From Francisella frigiditurris (lineage in GTDB: Bacteria > Pseudomonadota > Gammaproteobacteria > Francisellales > Francisellaceae), in NCBI RefSeq assembly GCF_001880225.1, contig NZ_CP009654.1:1791435-1855434 (forward strand): a stretch of DNA of 64,000 nucleotides, read 5' to 3'. Shown here piece after piece: positions 1 through 9,509 of this stretch; position 1 is the stretch's first letter, and every line of letters starts with the position of its first letter. The position numbers were made by a program, and so were the translations under genes. The notes under the pieces were generated by a model that was not told where the DNA came from, made no database searches, and was given only the letters and a program-made list of their open reading frames with translations.

Positions 1-381
1 AGCTCTATCAAAGATAAATTCATGAAATAACTTTTGTTTAAATTTAATATTATTTATAACACTACTATTTAGGTAGAATTCTAAAACATCACCTTTCTCT
101 AAAATTAGATTATTTACTGAATCTATTATCTGAACACTATATCTTTCACCAAGAAAATATACTTCATCCATATTAGAGAATGTTATTTGAGAATAGTCAA
201 ACTTGTTATTTAAACTAATTCTATTTTGCTGTTTTTCTATCCATTTAGCTTTCTCTTTTAATATATCTAAGATTTTCGTTTGAGAAATACCTATTGGAGC
301 TATAACATTTACACCTGAAGCTTTTACAGATATTTTTAAATTTTTGACTCTTTTATAAGTTATTTCTATATTATCAAACAT
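1..381 (-). CDS. YgjP-like (DUF45) metallopeptidase-family protein, partial
   Basis: The first 127 codons of a protein whose remainder lies beyond the left edge of the window. Translation from the ATG at 381 runs open to base 1 and begins MFDNIEITYKRVKNLKISVK, followed by a stretch reading DEVYFLGERYSVQI. This resembles the N-terminal beta-rich part of the YgjP/DUF45 family, soluble proteins with a C-terminal HExxH-type zinc site. That catalytic part is outside the window, so activity cannot be judged. The start lies 3 nt after the stop of the 5'-nucleotidase gene, so the two are probably co-transcribed and perhaps translationally coupled. The family call rests on a short N-terminal resemblance. 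Confidence 0.6.
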   Translation of the reverse strand, partial: MFDNIEITYKRVKNLKISVKASGVNVIAPIGISQTKILDILKEKAKWIEKQQNRISLNNKFDYSQITFSNMDEVYFLGERYSVQIIDSVNNLILEKGDVLEFYLNSSVINNIKFKQKLFHEFIFDRA

Positions 382-384
382 TCT

Positions 385-1923
385 TTACTTCGTAATAGTT
401 ATATTTTTCCAACTTCCTGGTAAATGCACACCATTTTGTTTCCAATAGCTCATAACAAAATACCTAGATGGTTCTCCAGTATCCTTATAATCTTTCATAT
501 TTGAAAAATCAAAACCATCGCCACCTGTTGCTAAGAAATCAACTGTTGCTACTTTATATATGCAATCATCTTCTATAGATTTGCCATCTATAAGAATCTT
601 CTGGATATCTCCATTAGAACTAAGAAATACTTGAGTTCCCGCAATTACACCAAGCTCTTCCTTGCCTTTAGGAAGACTATGCTCCACTATTTTTCTAACA
701 TCACTACCTTTTAATTTTAGAGTCACTACCATATTATCAAAAGGTAGAGCTTCATAAATCATTCCATATGTAATTTGACCTGCTGGTAGAGACCTTCTAA
801 CACCATATGTATTTTGCAAAGCTATATCACTATTAGTAGATTCTTTCATAATCTTAGCTATCAAATATGTAAGTTGAATGTTATAAAATCCATTATCTGC
901 TGGCTCATTTGATAACGCTTCTGCTGATGTTGCAATAACCTCATTAAGCTTCTCTTTCGTCTGATTATAATATTTATCAATAATCTCTAAAACTTTTAGA
1001 TCATTTTTTAGATTTTCTGTTGCTAATGCTAAATTAATAACCTCAGGTGTAACTGTGCATAAATCTTTCTTAGTATGACAATCATAGTGTAAAACTCCAA
1101 TATCCTTACCTTGGCTAGCTCCTTGTATAATAGCCTCTCCATTGAGAAACCCATTTACAAGTTTATGACTATGTCCAGAAATTAATGCCGAAACTCCTTT
1201 TACATTTTTAGTTACATAATCTATTTCTGTTTCATTATTAAGCTCTTTTCTCGGAGATAAATAGAAAATTTTTCCACTTGCATCTTGCTCTGTAGGAATA
1301 TGCGTTAAAAGAACTATAGCATCTGGCTTTAGTAAACCATTTTTTTGATAATTATTAATATATTCAATCCACTTATTAGAACTTTCTACTGGATTAGTGA
1401 ATTCAAGATTACTTATATTTTTTTCTGCTGTTGTTTCTGGAGTCTCTAAAGTAGCCAGGCCTATAAAATATATAGTCTTACCATTATCAAATGTTTGATA
1501 TCCATAAGGTTGTGTATAATCAAGCGACTTTTCTGTTCCTTCATAAAATATATTTGAAGCTAAATATTCAAAATCATTATTCGACCAAACTTTAAACCAC
1601 TCCTGACCATAGTCAAACTCATGATTACCTACTGCAGAAAATTTCAAATCAATATAATTAAAAAACTCATTTACTACTTTTCCATGAGATATATTTGAAA
1701 TAGCTGTTCCTTGATAATTATCTCCTGCCGATACCACTATTAGATTTGGATGAGTTTTTTTATAGTCTTGGATAAAAGTAGCGATTTTTGCTGCTCCGAC
1801 CATATTACCATTAGGTTGCATTTGTCCATGAAAATCATTCAATGATAATACTGTCATATCATCATAAGCAAATACTATAGATGAACTAAAACACAAAGCT
1901 ATAACAAAAAATATTTTCTTCAT
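385..1923 (-). CDS. Periplasmic 5'-nucleotidase / cyclic phosphodiesterase, UshA family
   Basis: A 512-residue exported metallophosphoesterase that should release phosphate from nucleotides in the periplasm. Residues 1-19 form a signal peptide ending VFA. The calcineurin-like metal-binding domain follows, with LNDFHGQ (D30, H32), GDNYQGT, GNHEFD near residue 97, LLTHIP and GHSHKL near residue 252. The C-terminal 5'-nucleotidase domain fills about residues 320-500 and contains GDGFDF. Length matches UshA/CpdB-type enzymes with a single catalytic unit. It starts 7 nt after the pheA stop and ends 3 nt before the YgjP-like start, so it sits inside a minus-strand operon. Whether it prefers 5'-nucleotides, 2',3'-cyclic nucleotides or UDP-sugars cannot be told from sequence. 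Confidence 0.88.
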   Translation of the reverse strand: MKKIFFVIALCFSSSIVFAYDDMTVLSLNDFHGQMQPNGNMVGAAKIATFIQDYKKTHPNLIVVSAGDNYQGTAISNISHGKVVNEFFNYIDLKFSAVGNHEFDYGQEWFKVWSNNDFEYLASNIFYEGTEKSLDYTQPYGYQTFDNGKTIYFIGLATLETPETTAEKNISNLEFTNPVESSNKWIEYINNYQKNGLLKPDAIVLLTHIPTEQDASGKIFYLSPRKELNNETEIDYVTKNVKGVSALISGHSHKLVNGFLNGEAIIQGASQGKDIGVLHYDCHTKKDLCTVTPEVINLALATENLKNDLKVLEIIDKYYNQTKEKLNEVIATSAEALSNEPADNGFYNIQLTYLIAKIMKESTNSDIALQNTYGVRRSLPAGQITYGMIYEALPFDNMVVTLKLKGSDVRKIVEHSLPKGKEELGVIAGTQVFLSSNGDIQKILIDGKSIEDDCIYKVATVDFLATGGDGFDFSNMKDYKDTGEPSRYFVMSYWKQNGVHLPGSWKNITITK

Positions 1924-1930
1924 TTAACAC

Positions 1931-2770
1931 CTAATATTGATTTGACTGATAAGACCCAAGAACTTTTAAAAAAGTGCTATTTTTTAGAGTTTCTAATAAA
2001 GCTTTTTGGACATTCTCATCATCCTCACTTCCTTCAAAATCAATAAAAAATAAATAATCCCATGCTCTATCACGTGAAGGCCTAGATTCAATTTTCGTTA
2101 AATTGACTTTATATTTACCAAAAATATTTAATATCTCAACAAGTGCATTTGCCTTATCTTCAACTGAAAATATAATTGATGTTTTATACTTATTTGAACT
2201 ATTTATTTTATCTAAATTTAAGTATCCCATTAGGAAAAATCTTGTAAAATTAAAACTTTCATCCTCAAATTGACTTTGTATAATCTCTAAATTATAAGTT
2301 TCTGCTGCTAGCTTACTAGCTATAGCTAGAAGATTCTTTTTCTTTCTCTCTGAAATATATTTGGCCGCACCTGCTGTGTCACCGAACACTTGTGGAGATA
2401 ATCCCATTTTTTTAAGGCTGTTTGAGCATTGTGACAATGCTTGAGGATGAGATATTACACCTTCAATCTTTGAAAGATTACTATCTTTCAAGCCCATTAA
2501 ACAATGTTCTACTCTTAACACAATTTCAGATTTTATTTTAAGATTACTTTTTATCAGTTCATCATATGCTGGAATAACTGATCCTGCTAGAGAGTTTTCA
2601 ACTGGTAACATTACAAAGTCAGCGCCACCTTTAATAACCTCTTCTATTGCATCATAAAAAGATAAACACGGTTTTGTTTCAATATTATCTATGCCTTGAG
2701 ATTTGAAAAAACTTATTATAGCCTGCTCAGAATAAGCTCCATGTTCACCTTGAAAAGAAATTTTTATCAT
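1931..2770 (-). CDS. pheA: Prephenate dehydratase, monofunctional
   Basis: Converts prephenate to phenylpyruvate in phenylalanine synthesis. At 279 residues it has the usual size of the monofunctional enzyme, without a fused chorismate mutase. Residues 1 to about 180 form the two-lobed catalytic domain, opening with FQGEHGAYSEQA and carrying the catalytic TRF motif in ESFNFTRFFLMG. Residues from about 195 to the end form an ACT domain with the ESRPSR signature that binds phenylalanine for feedback inhibition. Transcribed leftwards ahead of the 5'-nucleotidase (7 nt gap). The APC permease gene lies 83 nt upstream on the same strand, so both one transcript and a separate promoter are possible. 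Confidence 0.95.
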   Translation of the reverse strand: MIKISFQGEHGAYSEQAIISFFKSQGIDNIETKPCLSFYDAIEEVIKGGADFVMLPVENSLAGSVIPAYDELIKSNLKIKSEIVLRVEHCLMGLKDSNLSKIEGVISHPQALSQCSNSLKKMGLSPQVFGDTAGAAKYISERKKKNLLAIASKLAAETYNLEIIQSQFEDESFNFTRFFLMGYLNLDKINSSNKYKTSIIFSVEDKANALVEILNIFGKYKVNLTKIESRPSRDRAWDYLFFIDFEGSEDDENVQKALLETLKNSTFLKVLGSYQSNQY

Positions 2771-2853
2771 AAAAAATAATATTTTTAAATTCTGAACTAA
2801 TAATACAGGTTTATAAAATAGTAGACAATAAAATGAAAAGTTTTTCGAACTTA

Positions 2854-4464
2854 TTATACGTAATTATCATTAGATATAGCTTGCTTTATACCTTCAAGCA
2901 TTTCATCTCCTGGTAAACAAAGATATTTAGCTATGGTTATCGTTATAAAACTTATTACCAATAAAGCTAATGTTGAATAATAAAAATTAAGTAGTCCCGT
3001 CCCACCAAATGTACTGAAATATGATACTAATGTAACAGCTACAATATAAAACCAGAACCATATAGACTCTCTAAAATTCCAATGGATATCTTCTGATTTA
3101 TCATGTCTAAATATTCTATATGCTCCTAACATTACTATAGCAATAATTAATGCAACACCTGCTTTAGATATTATAACCCAACCACTCCACAAAAATACCA
3201 AACTTGCAGCAAATATACCTAAAGTACATATTAAATAAGCAAATTTAAGTCTAAAAGGCCTATGTATATCAGGTAGATGATGTCTTAATGCCATTGTAGA
3301 TGTCGATCCAGTAACATATGTTAAGGCAATAAGAGAGGTTAAAAAAGTTGCCATTTCTTGCCACCCTGGAAATGGTGCAAACATTACTAAAGCAATCAGA
3401 AAGTTAAAACCTATAGCATACACTGGCTTTTTAGTAATTGGAGTTAGTTTACCTAATATATTAGGCAAGTAGCCATTAGCAACCATTGCTCCTAAAGATT
3501 TTTGAGCAATACTGAAATATATCAAACCAGCCATAAGTGGAAATACTATAGCTCCAAAATACAAAGGATACATAACCCACTTCTCTCCAAAATGCTGGGC
3601 CATTACAGCAAACGGTCCAAAGCTTGAAGTTGCTTCACCAGATATTGTTATAGTATCCCAATTATTCCCATGAACATATTTAGACATTACCAACAAATAT
3701 GCAAACTGTAAAAACAAAAAAACTACTAGACAAATTAATATAGCTCCAATAGTTGCAAAAGGTATAGATTTTCTAGGGTTCTTAGTACTTCCTGCTAACT
3801 CAACTATAGTTTTAAATCCCGTAAAAGCGTATGCAATACCTCCAACAGAAACAGCTGCCAAAACACCGTCAAAACCAAATGGTATCATCTCTATTGGCTC
3901 TGCTTTAAGATCTTTTAACGCTGGAAGTGTAAAACAAAAAACTATAAAAACTATAGATATAAAAACTGGAACTAGTACTTTAAATAATGTAATAACATTA
4001 TTTATTTTAGCTAACCATTTAAGTGAATAGAAATTAATAATACAAAAGCCCAAAAGCATTATTGTTGCAACAGGGAAACCAACTACAGATAGCGCCCCTT
4101 CTTTTGAAGCATTAATTAAATCAGGATAAAAAACTGCTAAATATTGAATTACTGCCTGTACTTCAATAGGTGCTAATACTAAATAAGATATCCAAGTAAT
4201 CCATGCAAAAATATAGCTAGTAAGCGTACCATGTGTAATATGAGGTATTCTAGAAGTCGATCCTTCAACTGGCACTATTGTACAAACTTCGGCAAAAACC
4301 AAAGCTATAAACAGCATTAATAAAGCACCAATTATCCAAGAAAAGAAAGAAGCAGGCCCTGCTGTTTGAGATGTATATTGAGCTGCGAACATCCACCCAG
4401 ATCCCATAATCGCACCAACTCCCATAGCCACTAAACTAAAGGTTGAAAGACTTCTTCTTTCCAC
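2854..4464 (-). CDS. APC-superfamily amino acid permease
   Basis: A 536-residue inner-membrane protein with about 12-14 hydrophobic segments and no signal peptide. The N-terminus shows the APC transporter signature GVGAIMGSGWMF in TM1, and the TM6 region reads AYAFTGFKTIVELAG, where the unwound substrate-binding helix lies. The best resemblance is to amino acid:proton symporters and antiporters of the AspT/YveA or GadC-like groups; the substrate cannot be assigned. A TCTCCT sequence just upstream of position 4464 reads as AGGAGA on the coding strand and supports the ATG start. The gene is followed by pheA and preceded by alr, all on the minus strand. Confidence 0.88.
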   Translation of the reverse strand: MERRSLSTFSLVAMGVGAIMGSGWMFAAQYTSQTAGPASFFSWIIGALLMLFIALVFAEVCTIVPVEGSTSRIPHITHGTLTSYIFAWITWISYLVLAPIEVQAVIQYLAVFYPDLINASKEGALSVVGFPVATIMLLGFCIINFYSLKWLAKINNVITLFKVLVPVFISIVFIVFCFTLPALKDLKAEPIEMIPFGFDGVLAAVSVGGIAYAFTGFKTIVELAGSTKNPRKSIPFATIGAILICLVVFLFLQFAYLLVMSKYVHGNNWDTITISGEATSSFGPFAVMAQHFGEKWVMYPLYFGAIVFPLMAGLIYFSIAQKSLGAMVANGYLPNILGKLTPITKKPVYAIGFNFLIALVMFAPFPGWQEMATFLTSLIALTYVTGSTSTMALRHHLPDIHRPFRLKFAYLICTLGIFAASLVFLWSGWVIISKAGVALIIAIVMLGAYRIFRHDKSEDIHWNFRESIWFWFYIVAVTLVSYFSTFGGTGLLNFYYSTLALLVISFITITIAKYLCLPGDEMLEGIKQAISNDNYV

Positions 4465-4551
4465 AAAATCTCCTTGAAAATTAAAAACTAATTCAGAAAA
4501 ACATTAAATTACATTCTACTTTTTTTCTAGCACAAAGTAAAGAAAGCTCAT

Positions 4552-5655
4552 TTATACAAGCCTTCTAACAATTCTATCATTTAATGTTGACATTATATCG
4601 TACTCTATGGTAAGAACTTGCTGAGCCAATGAAAATGCACTATTCCTATTTCTAGGAATATCTGATATCAACTCAACTTCATCTCCAACTTTAACTCCAT
4701 ACTCGTTCCTACCAAGAGAAATAGTTAAAGCATCCATACTCATTTTTCCAGCCATTTGATATATATGACCATTTATATTAACTACCCCTCTATCTCCAAG
4801 TTCTCTAGGAAATCCATCACCATACCCTATTGGAACAACAGCTATCTGCTCGCCTTCAAAACCACGATATATTACCGAATAACCAACACCTTCATCTTCA
4901 TTTAGCGTTATAATTTTAACAACTTTAGATAAAAGTCGTGCTATTGGTTTAATTTCTCTAATCTCTCTATCAAGATAAAAATATGGTAAGAAGCCATAAG
5001 TCAATATACCGGGTCTAATCATGTCATAAGAGATATTTCTCTGACCTAAAAATCCATAAGAATTAGAGAGGTGACAAAGGATATTCTGATCAATTGATTT
5101 TGTATATTGCTTAAGCTCTTCAAATCTTAATATTTGTTTTTTATTAGTAGGATGATCTCTATTATCTGCACAAGCCAAATGACTATAAATACCCTCTAAA
5201 TCTATATAGTCTGATTCATAAATTCTTTTTATAGTTCTTTTTGCATCAGCATAATCGACTCCCATTCTGTTCATACCTGTATTAACATTTATATGAACTT
5301 TTATTATTTTTTTATATTTTTTTGCAAGTTTTTCTAAAATAGCAATATCATTATAATTCTGGACACTTATGCGTAAATCATATTTCACAATATCCTCAAT
5401 ATATTCAAATTCAGCAACACCAAAAACAATTACTGGCTTATCCGTTATCTTAACTACTCTCAATGCTTCTAATACATTAGCCGTAGCAAAATAATCAACC
5501 AAATCACAAGAGCTACTTACAACAAGTTCTAAACCATGCCCATATGCATTGGCTTTAACAGGAAAACATAGCTTTGTATTTCCAATATATTTTTTGATTA
5601 TTTCTATATTAGTTCTTAACTTATCCTTATTTATTTCCAAAACGTTTATTGCCAT
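4552..5655 (-). CDS. alr: Alanine racemase
   Basis: PLP enzyme interconverting L- and D-alanine and supplying D-Ala for peptidoglycan. It has 367 residues, typical of Alr. The PLP lysine is K34 in PVKANAYGHG, and the second catalytic base, a tyrosine, is in VGYSVIYRGFEG near residue 260. The order is TIM barrel then a C-terminal beta domain ending EYDIMSTLNDRI. The start ATG lies 8 nt after the stop of the POT-like transporter on the same strand, implying co-transcription. No second alr or dadX copy is in the window. Confidence 0.96.
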   Translation of the reverse strand: MAINVLEINKDKLRTNIEIIKKYIGNTKLCFPVKANAYGHGLELVVSSSCDLVDYFATANVLEALRVVKITDKPVIVFGVAEFEYIEDIVKYDLRISVQNYNDIAILEKLAKKYKKIIKVHINVNTGMNRMGVDYADAKRTIKRIYESDYIDLEGIYSHLACADNRDHPTNKKQILRFEELKQYTKSIDQNILCHLSNSYGFLGQRNISYDMIRPGILTYGFLPYFYLDREIREIKPIARLLSKVVKIITLNEDEGVGYSVIYRGFEGEQIAVVPIGYGDGFPRELGDRGVVNINGHIYQMAGKMSMDALTISLGRNEYGVKVGDEVELISDIPRNRNSAFSLAQQVLTIEYDIMSTLNDRIVRRLV

Positions 5656-5663
5656 AAAAACAC

Positions 5664-7160
5664 CTAGTTATTATAAATGACCCTATTAATCCATCTCTTT
5701 ATTATGAATAGGGAAAATGCTGCTACTAAAGTAACTATCATAATCCACATAAATAATTCTTGATATCCTAAGTAACTATCAATCTTAGCTTGACCTAATA
5801 ATTTTGAACTTTTAGAGCTTTCCAAGTTACTACTTGCAAACAACGATGCAATAAATGCACCCATCTTTATACCGACAGCCCATGTCAAGAACCACATACC
5901 CATACAGAAGCCTCTAACTCTTGTAGGCACAAGCTGTGTAATTAAAGAAAGTCCAACTGCTGTTGCCATAATCTCTGCCCAAGAAAAGAAGACTCCCACA
6001 GCAAAAACTTCCCACCAAAAAGAAACTTTAGATGTTGGATCATTAAATAAACAGACTAGAAACAAAAAACCGTAGCATAAACCAGCAAACATTAAGCAAA
6101 GAGCAAACTTACTAGTTGAGCGAAGTCTATCACCCATCTTATTAAAATACATAGCCAAAAGTGGTGAAAATATAAGTATCCCTGAAGTATTTAACAAACC
6201 GGGCACTGTTTGTGAGTTCAACCTCATCCCCAGCACATTCAAGTCAACATGATGCACATTGAATAGAAAGAAAGATGTTGTTTTTTGAGCATATGTCATA
6301 AAAAATATGGTCGCATAGAATATAAATACTAGTAATAACAACATCTTTAATCGATATTCTTTATCTTGTTGAAAAGTCATATAAATAAAGTATCCAACAA
6401 TCACGATGACAGCAGCCACAAGAACCAAACTAATAACCCTGTTAAAATATAATAAAGTTGCTATTAGAGAAATAAAAATCATAACCCCAAAGATAACAGT
6501 CACCAACTTCTTAAAGCCTAATGCCTTTTTACCTATTGGAGCGGCGATTGATAAAAACAACTGCTTATTTAGAAATACATTTAATAAAGCTAGTAATACT
6601 CCAAAAGCGCAAACACCTAAAGCAAGTCCATAATGCCTATTTTCTAGTCCATATGAGTCAGCACTACTAAGATAAGGAATCAAAATAGCTCCAGATAAAG
6701 CCCCTATATTATTAGCCATATTAAAGTATGCATATATTGAATCTAGTTTTGCAGGATCTCCAGCATACAATCTTGACACACTATTTAATGTCATAGGTAC
6801 AAACATGCATGCACCAGTAATCACCATAGCTAGCCCAAAATAAACCGCTGCATCAGTAAATAAATCTCCACTAGCTAAAATAGAATAGCCTAAGAGCAAA
6901 CAAATACCACCTGTAAATAATGCTCTTCTAACACCTAGAACCTTATCTGCAACATATCCTCCTAATGAGCTAAGTACATAACATAATGCAGTAAATGATC
7001 CTGCAAAAATAGATGCTTGAGATTCTGTCAAGCTGAGTTTATTAATACAAAAAAATATTAAAATATAAAAAAAACCAAAAAAACTAAACCTTTCGAACAA
7101 TTGCAAGAAAAATAAAGAAACAAAATATCTAGCTCTTTTTTTTTCATCAACTATAACCAA
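5664..7160 (-). CDS. POT/PTR2-type proton-dependent oligopeptide transporter
   Basis: A membrane protein of about 498 residues with 12-14 helices, resembling the POT peptide transporters of the MFS. The open frame extends to 7238, but a strong Shine-Dalgarno (GGGGGAG on the coding strand) lies 6 nt before a TTG at 7160, giving MVIVDEKKRARYF, so that start is preferred. TM1 carries QLFERFSFFGF where canonical POTs have ExxERFxYYG. The second signature is weakly preserved as YAYFNMANNIGAL. Di- or tripeptide import driven by protons is the family role; the substituted motif leaves the coupling and substrate uncertain. It lies 8 nt upstream of alr in the same direction. Confidence 0.82.
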   Translation of the reverse strand: MVIVDEKKRARYFVSLFFLQLFERFSFFGFFYILIFFCINKLSLTESQASIFAGSFTALCYVLSSLGGYVADKVLGVRRALFTGGICLLLGYSILASGDLFTDAAVYFGLAMVITGACMFVPMTLNSVSRLYAGDPAKLDSIYAYFNMANNIGALSGAILIPYLSSADSYGLENRHYGLALGVCAFGVLLALLNVFLNKQLFLSIAAPIGKKALGFKKLVTVIFGVMIFISLIATLLYFNRVISLVLVAAVIVIVGYFIYMTFQQDKEYRLKMLLLLVFIFYATIFFMTYAQKTTSFFLFNVHHVDLNVLGMRLNSQTVPGLLNTSGILIFSPLLAMYFNKMGDRLRSTSKFALCLMFAGLCYGFLFLVCLFNDPTSKVSFWWEVFAVGVFFSWAEIMATAVGLSLITQLVPTRVRGFCMGMWFLTWAVGIKMGAFIASLFASSNLESSKSSKLLGQAKIDSYLGYQELFMWIMIVTLVAAFSLFIIKRWINRVIYNN

Positions 7161-7306
7161 TTTTTCTCCCCCCGAATTTTGATTAAATAGATATTCTTTA
7201 TAAAAAGAATTTAAGCGAATTATACTTAGATAAAACATATAAGTTTTATAAGCATATCTTTTGATTATATAAACTTGATAAATTACCTACAAGGGGATTC
7301 TGAAAA

Positions 7307-8011
7307 CTAAGCGAAATATTTTGTATTAATATTTTCTATAAAATTCTCTAAATTATTTTCTTTAACAATATTTAAAAGCCTTTTGCCACAACTTCCATTT
7401 GCTGACATTACCAACATACTGAATACGACGATATCAACCAATGATAATTTCCCATTAAAGAAATACTTTCTTCCATTAAGAAAATTAGCGATTGATTCTA
7501 TATCTTTGGTGGCTTTTTGATAAATCTCTTTTTTAGACAACAATAACAATCCCTGTCCTTTTAGTTGCTTAGCAACACCTCTCTTCATCGCAGGGAATAA
7601 TAAATTCAACATTATTTTTGGCATACCAACAGTTTCTTGGAGAATACTTTTCCAATTTGGCACATTATCTGAATCTATCCATCTGCCATATGCACCAACC
7701 CAATATATATTATCTTCACACATTCTAATAAAAGCCCAAGCTTGTGCTTTTTGCTCTTTTGAAAGATGACTATCTAAATAGTTACCAGACTCTGATTCTA
7801 ACATATCTATAATAAGTCCGGAATCTGCGTATTTCTTACCTTGAGTTTCTATATATGGCATTTTTCCTGTAGGTGACTTACTTAACTCAAGACTAAACTG
7901 ATTTACATAATCTATGCCCATAGCTTTAAAATACAACTCTAGTTTAAGACAAAAAGGACTCATGCTATATTCTTTATCTTTAAATTTAGGTAACTGGTAT
8001 AAATGAATCAT
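7307..8011 (-). CDS. Glutathione S-transferase-like protein (metaxin/FAX type)
   Basis: A 234-residue cytoplasmic protein. The N-terminal thioredoxin-like domain contains SPFCLKLELYFKAMGI, followed by GKMPYIE and the ADSGLIIDMLE segment. This is the arrangement of the FAX/metaxin-like GST branch rather than classical GSTs. The helical C-terminal domain spans about residues 90-230, with NGKLSLVDIVVFSML near its end. Catalytic activity is not demonstrable from sequence; this branch is mostly uncharacterised in bacteria. It starts 9 nt after the stop of the DUF3301 gene, so the two are probably one transcript. Confidence 0.75.
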   Translation of the reverse strand: MIHLYQLPKFKDKEYSMSPFCLKLELYFKAMGIDYVNQFSLELSKSPTGKMPYIETQGKKYADSGLIIDMLESESGNYLDSHLSKEQKAQAWAFIRMCEDNIYWVGAYGRWIDSDNVPNWKSILQETVGMPKIMLNLLFPAMKRGVAKQLKGQGLLLLSKKEIYQKATKDIESIANFLNGRKYFFNGKLSLVDIVVFSMLVMSANGSCGKRLLNIVKENNLENFIENINTKYFA

Positions 8012-8020
8012 AATCTATCC

Positions 8021-8398
8021 TTATTCATCAAAATTAATAACATTTTTCTCATGGTTAGTATTAGAAATATTTGTATCCTCATGAGCAGAAACAGATTCAG
8101 TTTTTGAGATTATAACATCATCTAATATACCATTTCTCAATACTATATATGCTCTATATCTTTCAAAGCTTTCCATAATATTATAGTCAAATGAATATAC
8201 TCTATAGAAACATAACCTTTTATCTTCAAACTTAAAACTTATCTTTCTTAAGCAAACTGTCTCATCAAGTAAAGAAATATCATTTTTCTTTGCCACATTA
8301 TGTGCCACATCTATAGCAAATTCTTTATTCTTAAGAAAATTTCTCCAAAGAAAAAAAGCAATTGCTAATAGTATCAATGTATACAAAGCTATCGACAT
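8021..8398 (-). CDS. DUF3301-family small membrane-anchored protein
   Basis: A 125-residue protein of unknown function. Residues 3-19 form one hydrophobic helix, so it is probably anchored in the inner membrane by its N-terminus with a cytoplasmic domain. The conserved part reads DISLLDETVCLRKISF and later FYRVYSFDYN, the pattern of the gammaproteobacterial DUF3301 family. The last 25 residues are polar and low in complexity. The first gene of a leftward pair with the GST-like gene, divergent from the DUF475 gene with 88 nt between the starts. Confidence 0.7.
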   Translation of the reverse strand: MSIALYTLILLAIAFFLWRNFLKNKEFAIDVAHNVAKKNDISLLDETVCLRKISFKFEDKRLCFYRVYSFDYNIMESFERYRAYIVLRNGILDDVIISKTESVSAHEDTNISNTNHEKNVINFDE

Positions 8399-8486
8399 AA
8401 CTAAGAGGCTTATTAAATTACTGATTGGATTACATTATATGTTAAAATCTGACTATTATAAAATAAATTACATACTCTTAAATTAG

Positions 8487-9509
8487 GTGAAGATTTTAAA
8501 ATATTTTTATGGCTCTATAGCTATTACAATATTGGGTGTAATCATTGGCGTCTATCTATTCCCAGACAATATAGCTGCAACAATATATACCATATTATTG
8601 CTAGCTGTTTTAGAAGTGTCGTTAAGCTTTGATAATGCTGTTATTAATGCAAAAATACTAAATGGAATGTCTAAGTTTTGGCAAAAAATGTTTCTAGTTG
8701 TAGGTCTACCAATTGCCGTATTTGGAATGAGGCTTGTTTTTCCAATTCTTTTAGTTAGTGTAACTAGTCAATTTAGTTTTCTTGAGGTTGTTAAGCTTGC
8801 AACCAACAACCCTCTCTTATACCAAGAAATATTAGAGCAATCTATGCCTTTAATATGTGGGTTTGGTGGTGCTTTCTTGCTTATGGTATTTTTAAACTTT
8901 TTCCTAAGCGAAAACAATGAACACAAATGGATAGCTATTATAGAAAACAACATTTTAGTAAGAAAAATCAAAGCTTATGATGGAGGGTATATAGTTTTTG
9001 CTATAATTATAGGTTTTCTCTTAGTTCTATACACACCAGTACAGTCTCAAGGAAAAGTTGCTTTAGCATTTTTGTTAGGTGTAATAACTCATGAAGTTTT
9101 AGGAATATTAACTTCAATCTTTAACAAACCTCAGCTTAATACTACTGAAATAGCAAAGAATGGTCTTATGGGATTTATTTATTTAGAAATAATTGATGCT
9201 TCTTTCAGTTTCGACGGGGTTATAGGAGCATTCGCTATTACAACAAATATTATAATTATAATGATTGGCCTAGGTATTGGTGCCATGTTTGTTAGATCAT
9301 TAACTATATTATTTGTTGAAAAAGAAACTCTTTCAAAATATATATATATAGAACATGGTGCACATTACGCTATTGGTTTTTTGGCAATTGTTTTGATTTT
9401 AAAAATATTTATGCACATTCCAGAATGGTTTAGTGGAAGTATTGGAGTACTTATTTTAACCTTGGCTTTCCTACATTCAGTAATAACAAATAAAAAATTA
9501 AAACAATAA
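8487..9509 (+). CDS. DUF475 (TerC-like) integral membrane protein
   Basis: A 340-residue inner-membrane protein with about nine predicted helices. Two repeated acidic motifs within helices, EVSLSFDNA near residue 44 and EIIDASFSFDG near residue 235, are the hallmark of the TerC/DUF475 superfamily of proposed metal-ion transporters. The frame starts with GTG at 8487; no strong Shine-Dalgarno is visible and no upstream ATG is in frame, so the start is moderately certain. Its 3' end overlaps the convergent SerB-like gene by 12 nt. Substrate unknown; manganese, calcium or tellurite-related roles are suggested for relatives only. Confidence 0.82.
   Translation: MKILKYFYGSIAITILGVIIGVYLFPDNIAATIYTILLLAVLEVSLSFDNAVINAKILNGMSKFWQKMFLVVGLPIAVFGMRLVFPILLVSVTSQFSFLEVVKLATNNPLLYQEILEQSMPLICGFGGAFLLMVFLNFFLSENNEHKWIAIIENNILVRKIKAYDGGYIVFAIIIGFLLVLYTPVQSQGKVALAFLLGVITHEVLGILTSIFNKPQLNTTEIAKNGLMGFIYLEIIDASFSFDGVIGAFAITTNIIIIMIGLGIGAMFVRSLTILFVEKETLSKYIYIEHGAHYAIGFLAIVLILKIFMHIPEWFSGSIGVLILTLAFLHSVITNKKLKQ

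Noticed and set aside
2820..2856. Possible terminator after the APC permease gene
   Set aside because: On the coding strand AAGTT/AACTT forms only a 5-bp AT-rich stem; the T-rich tail is weak and such stems are common in this composition.
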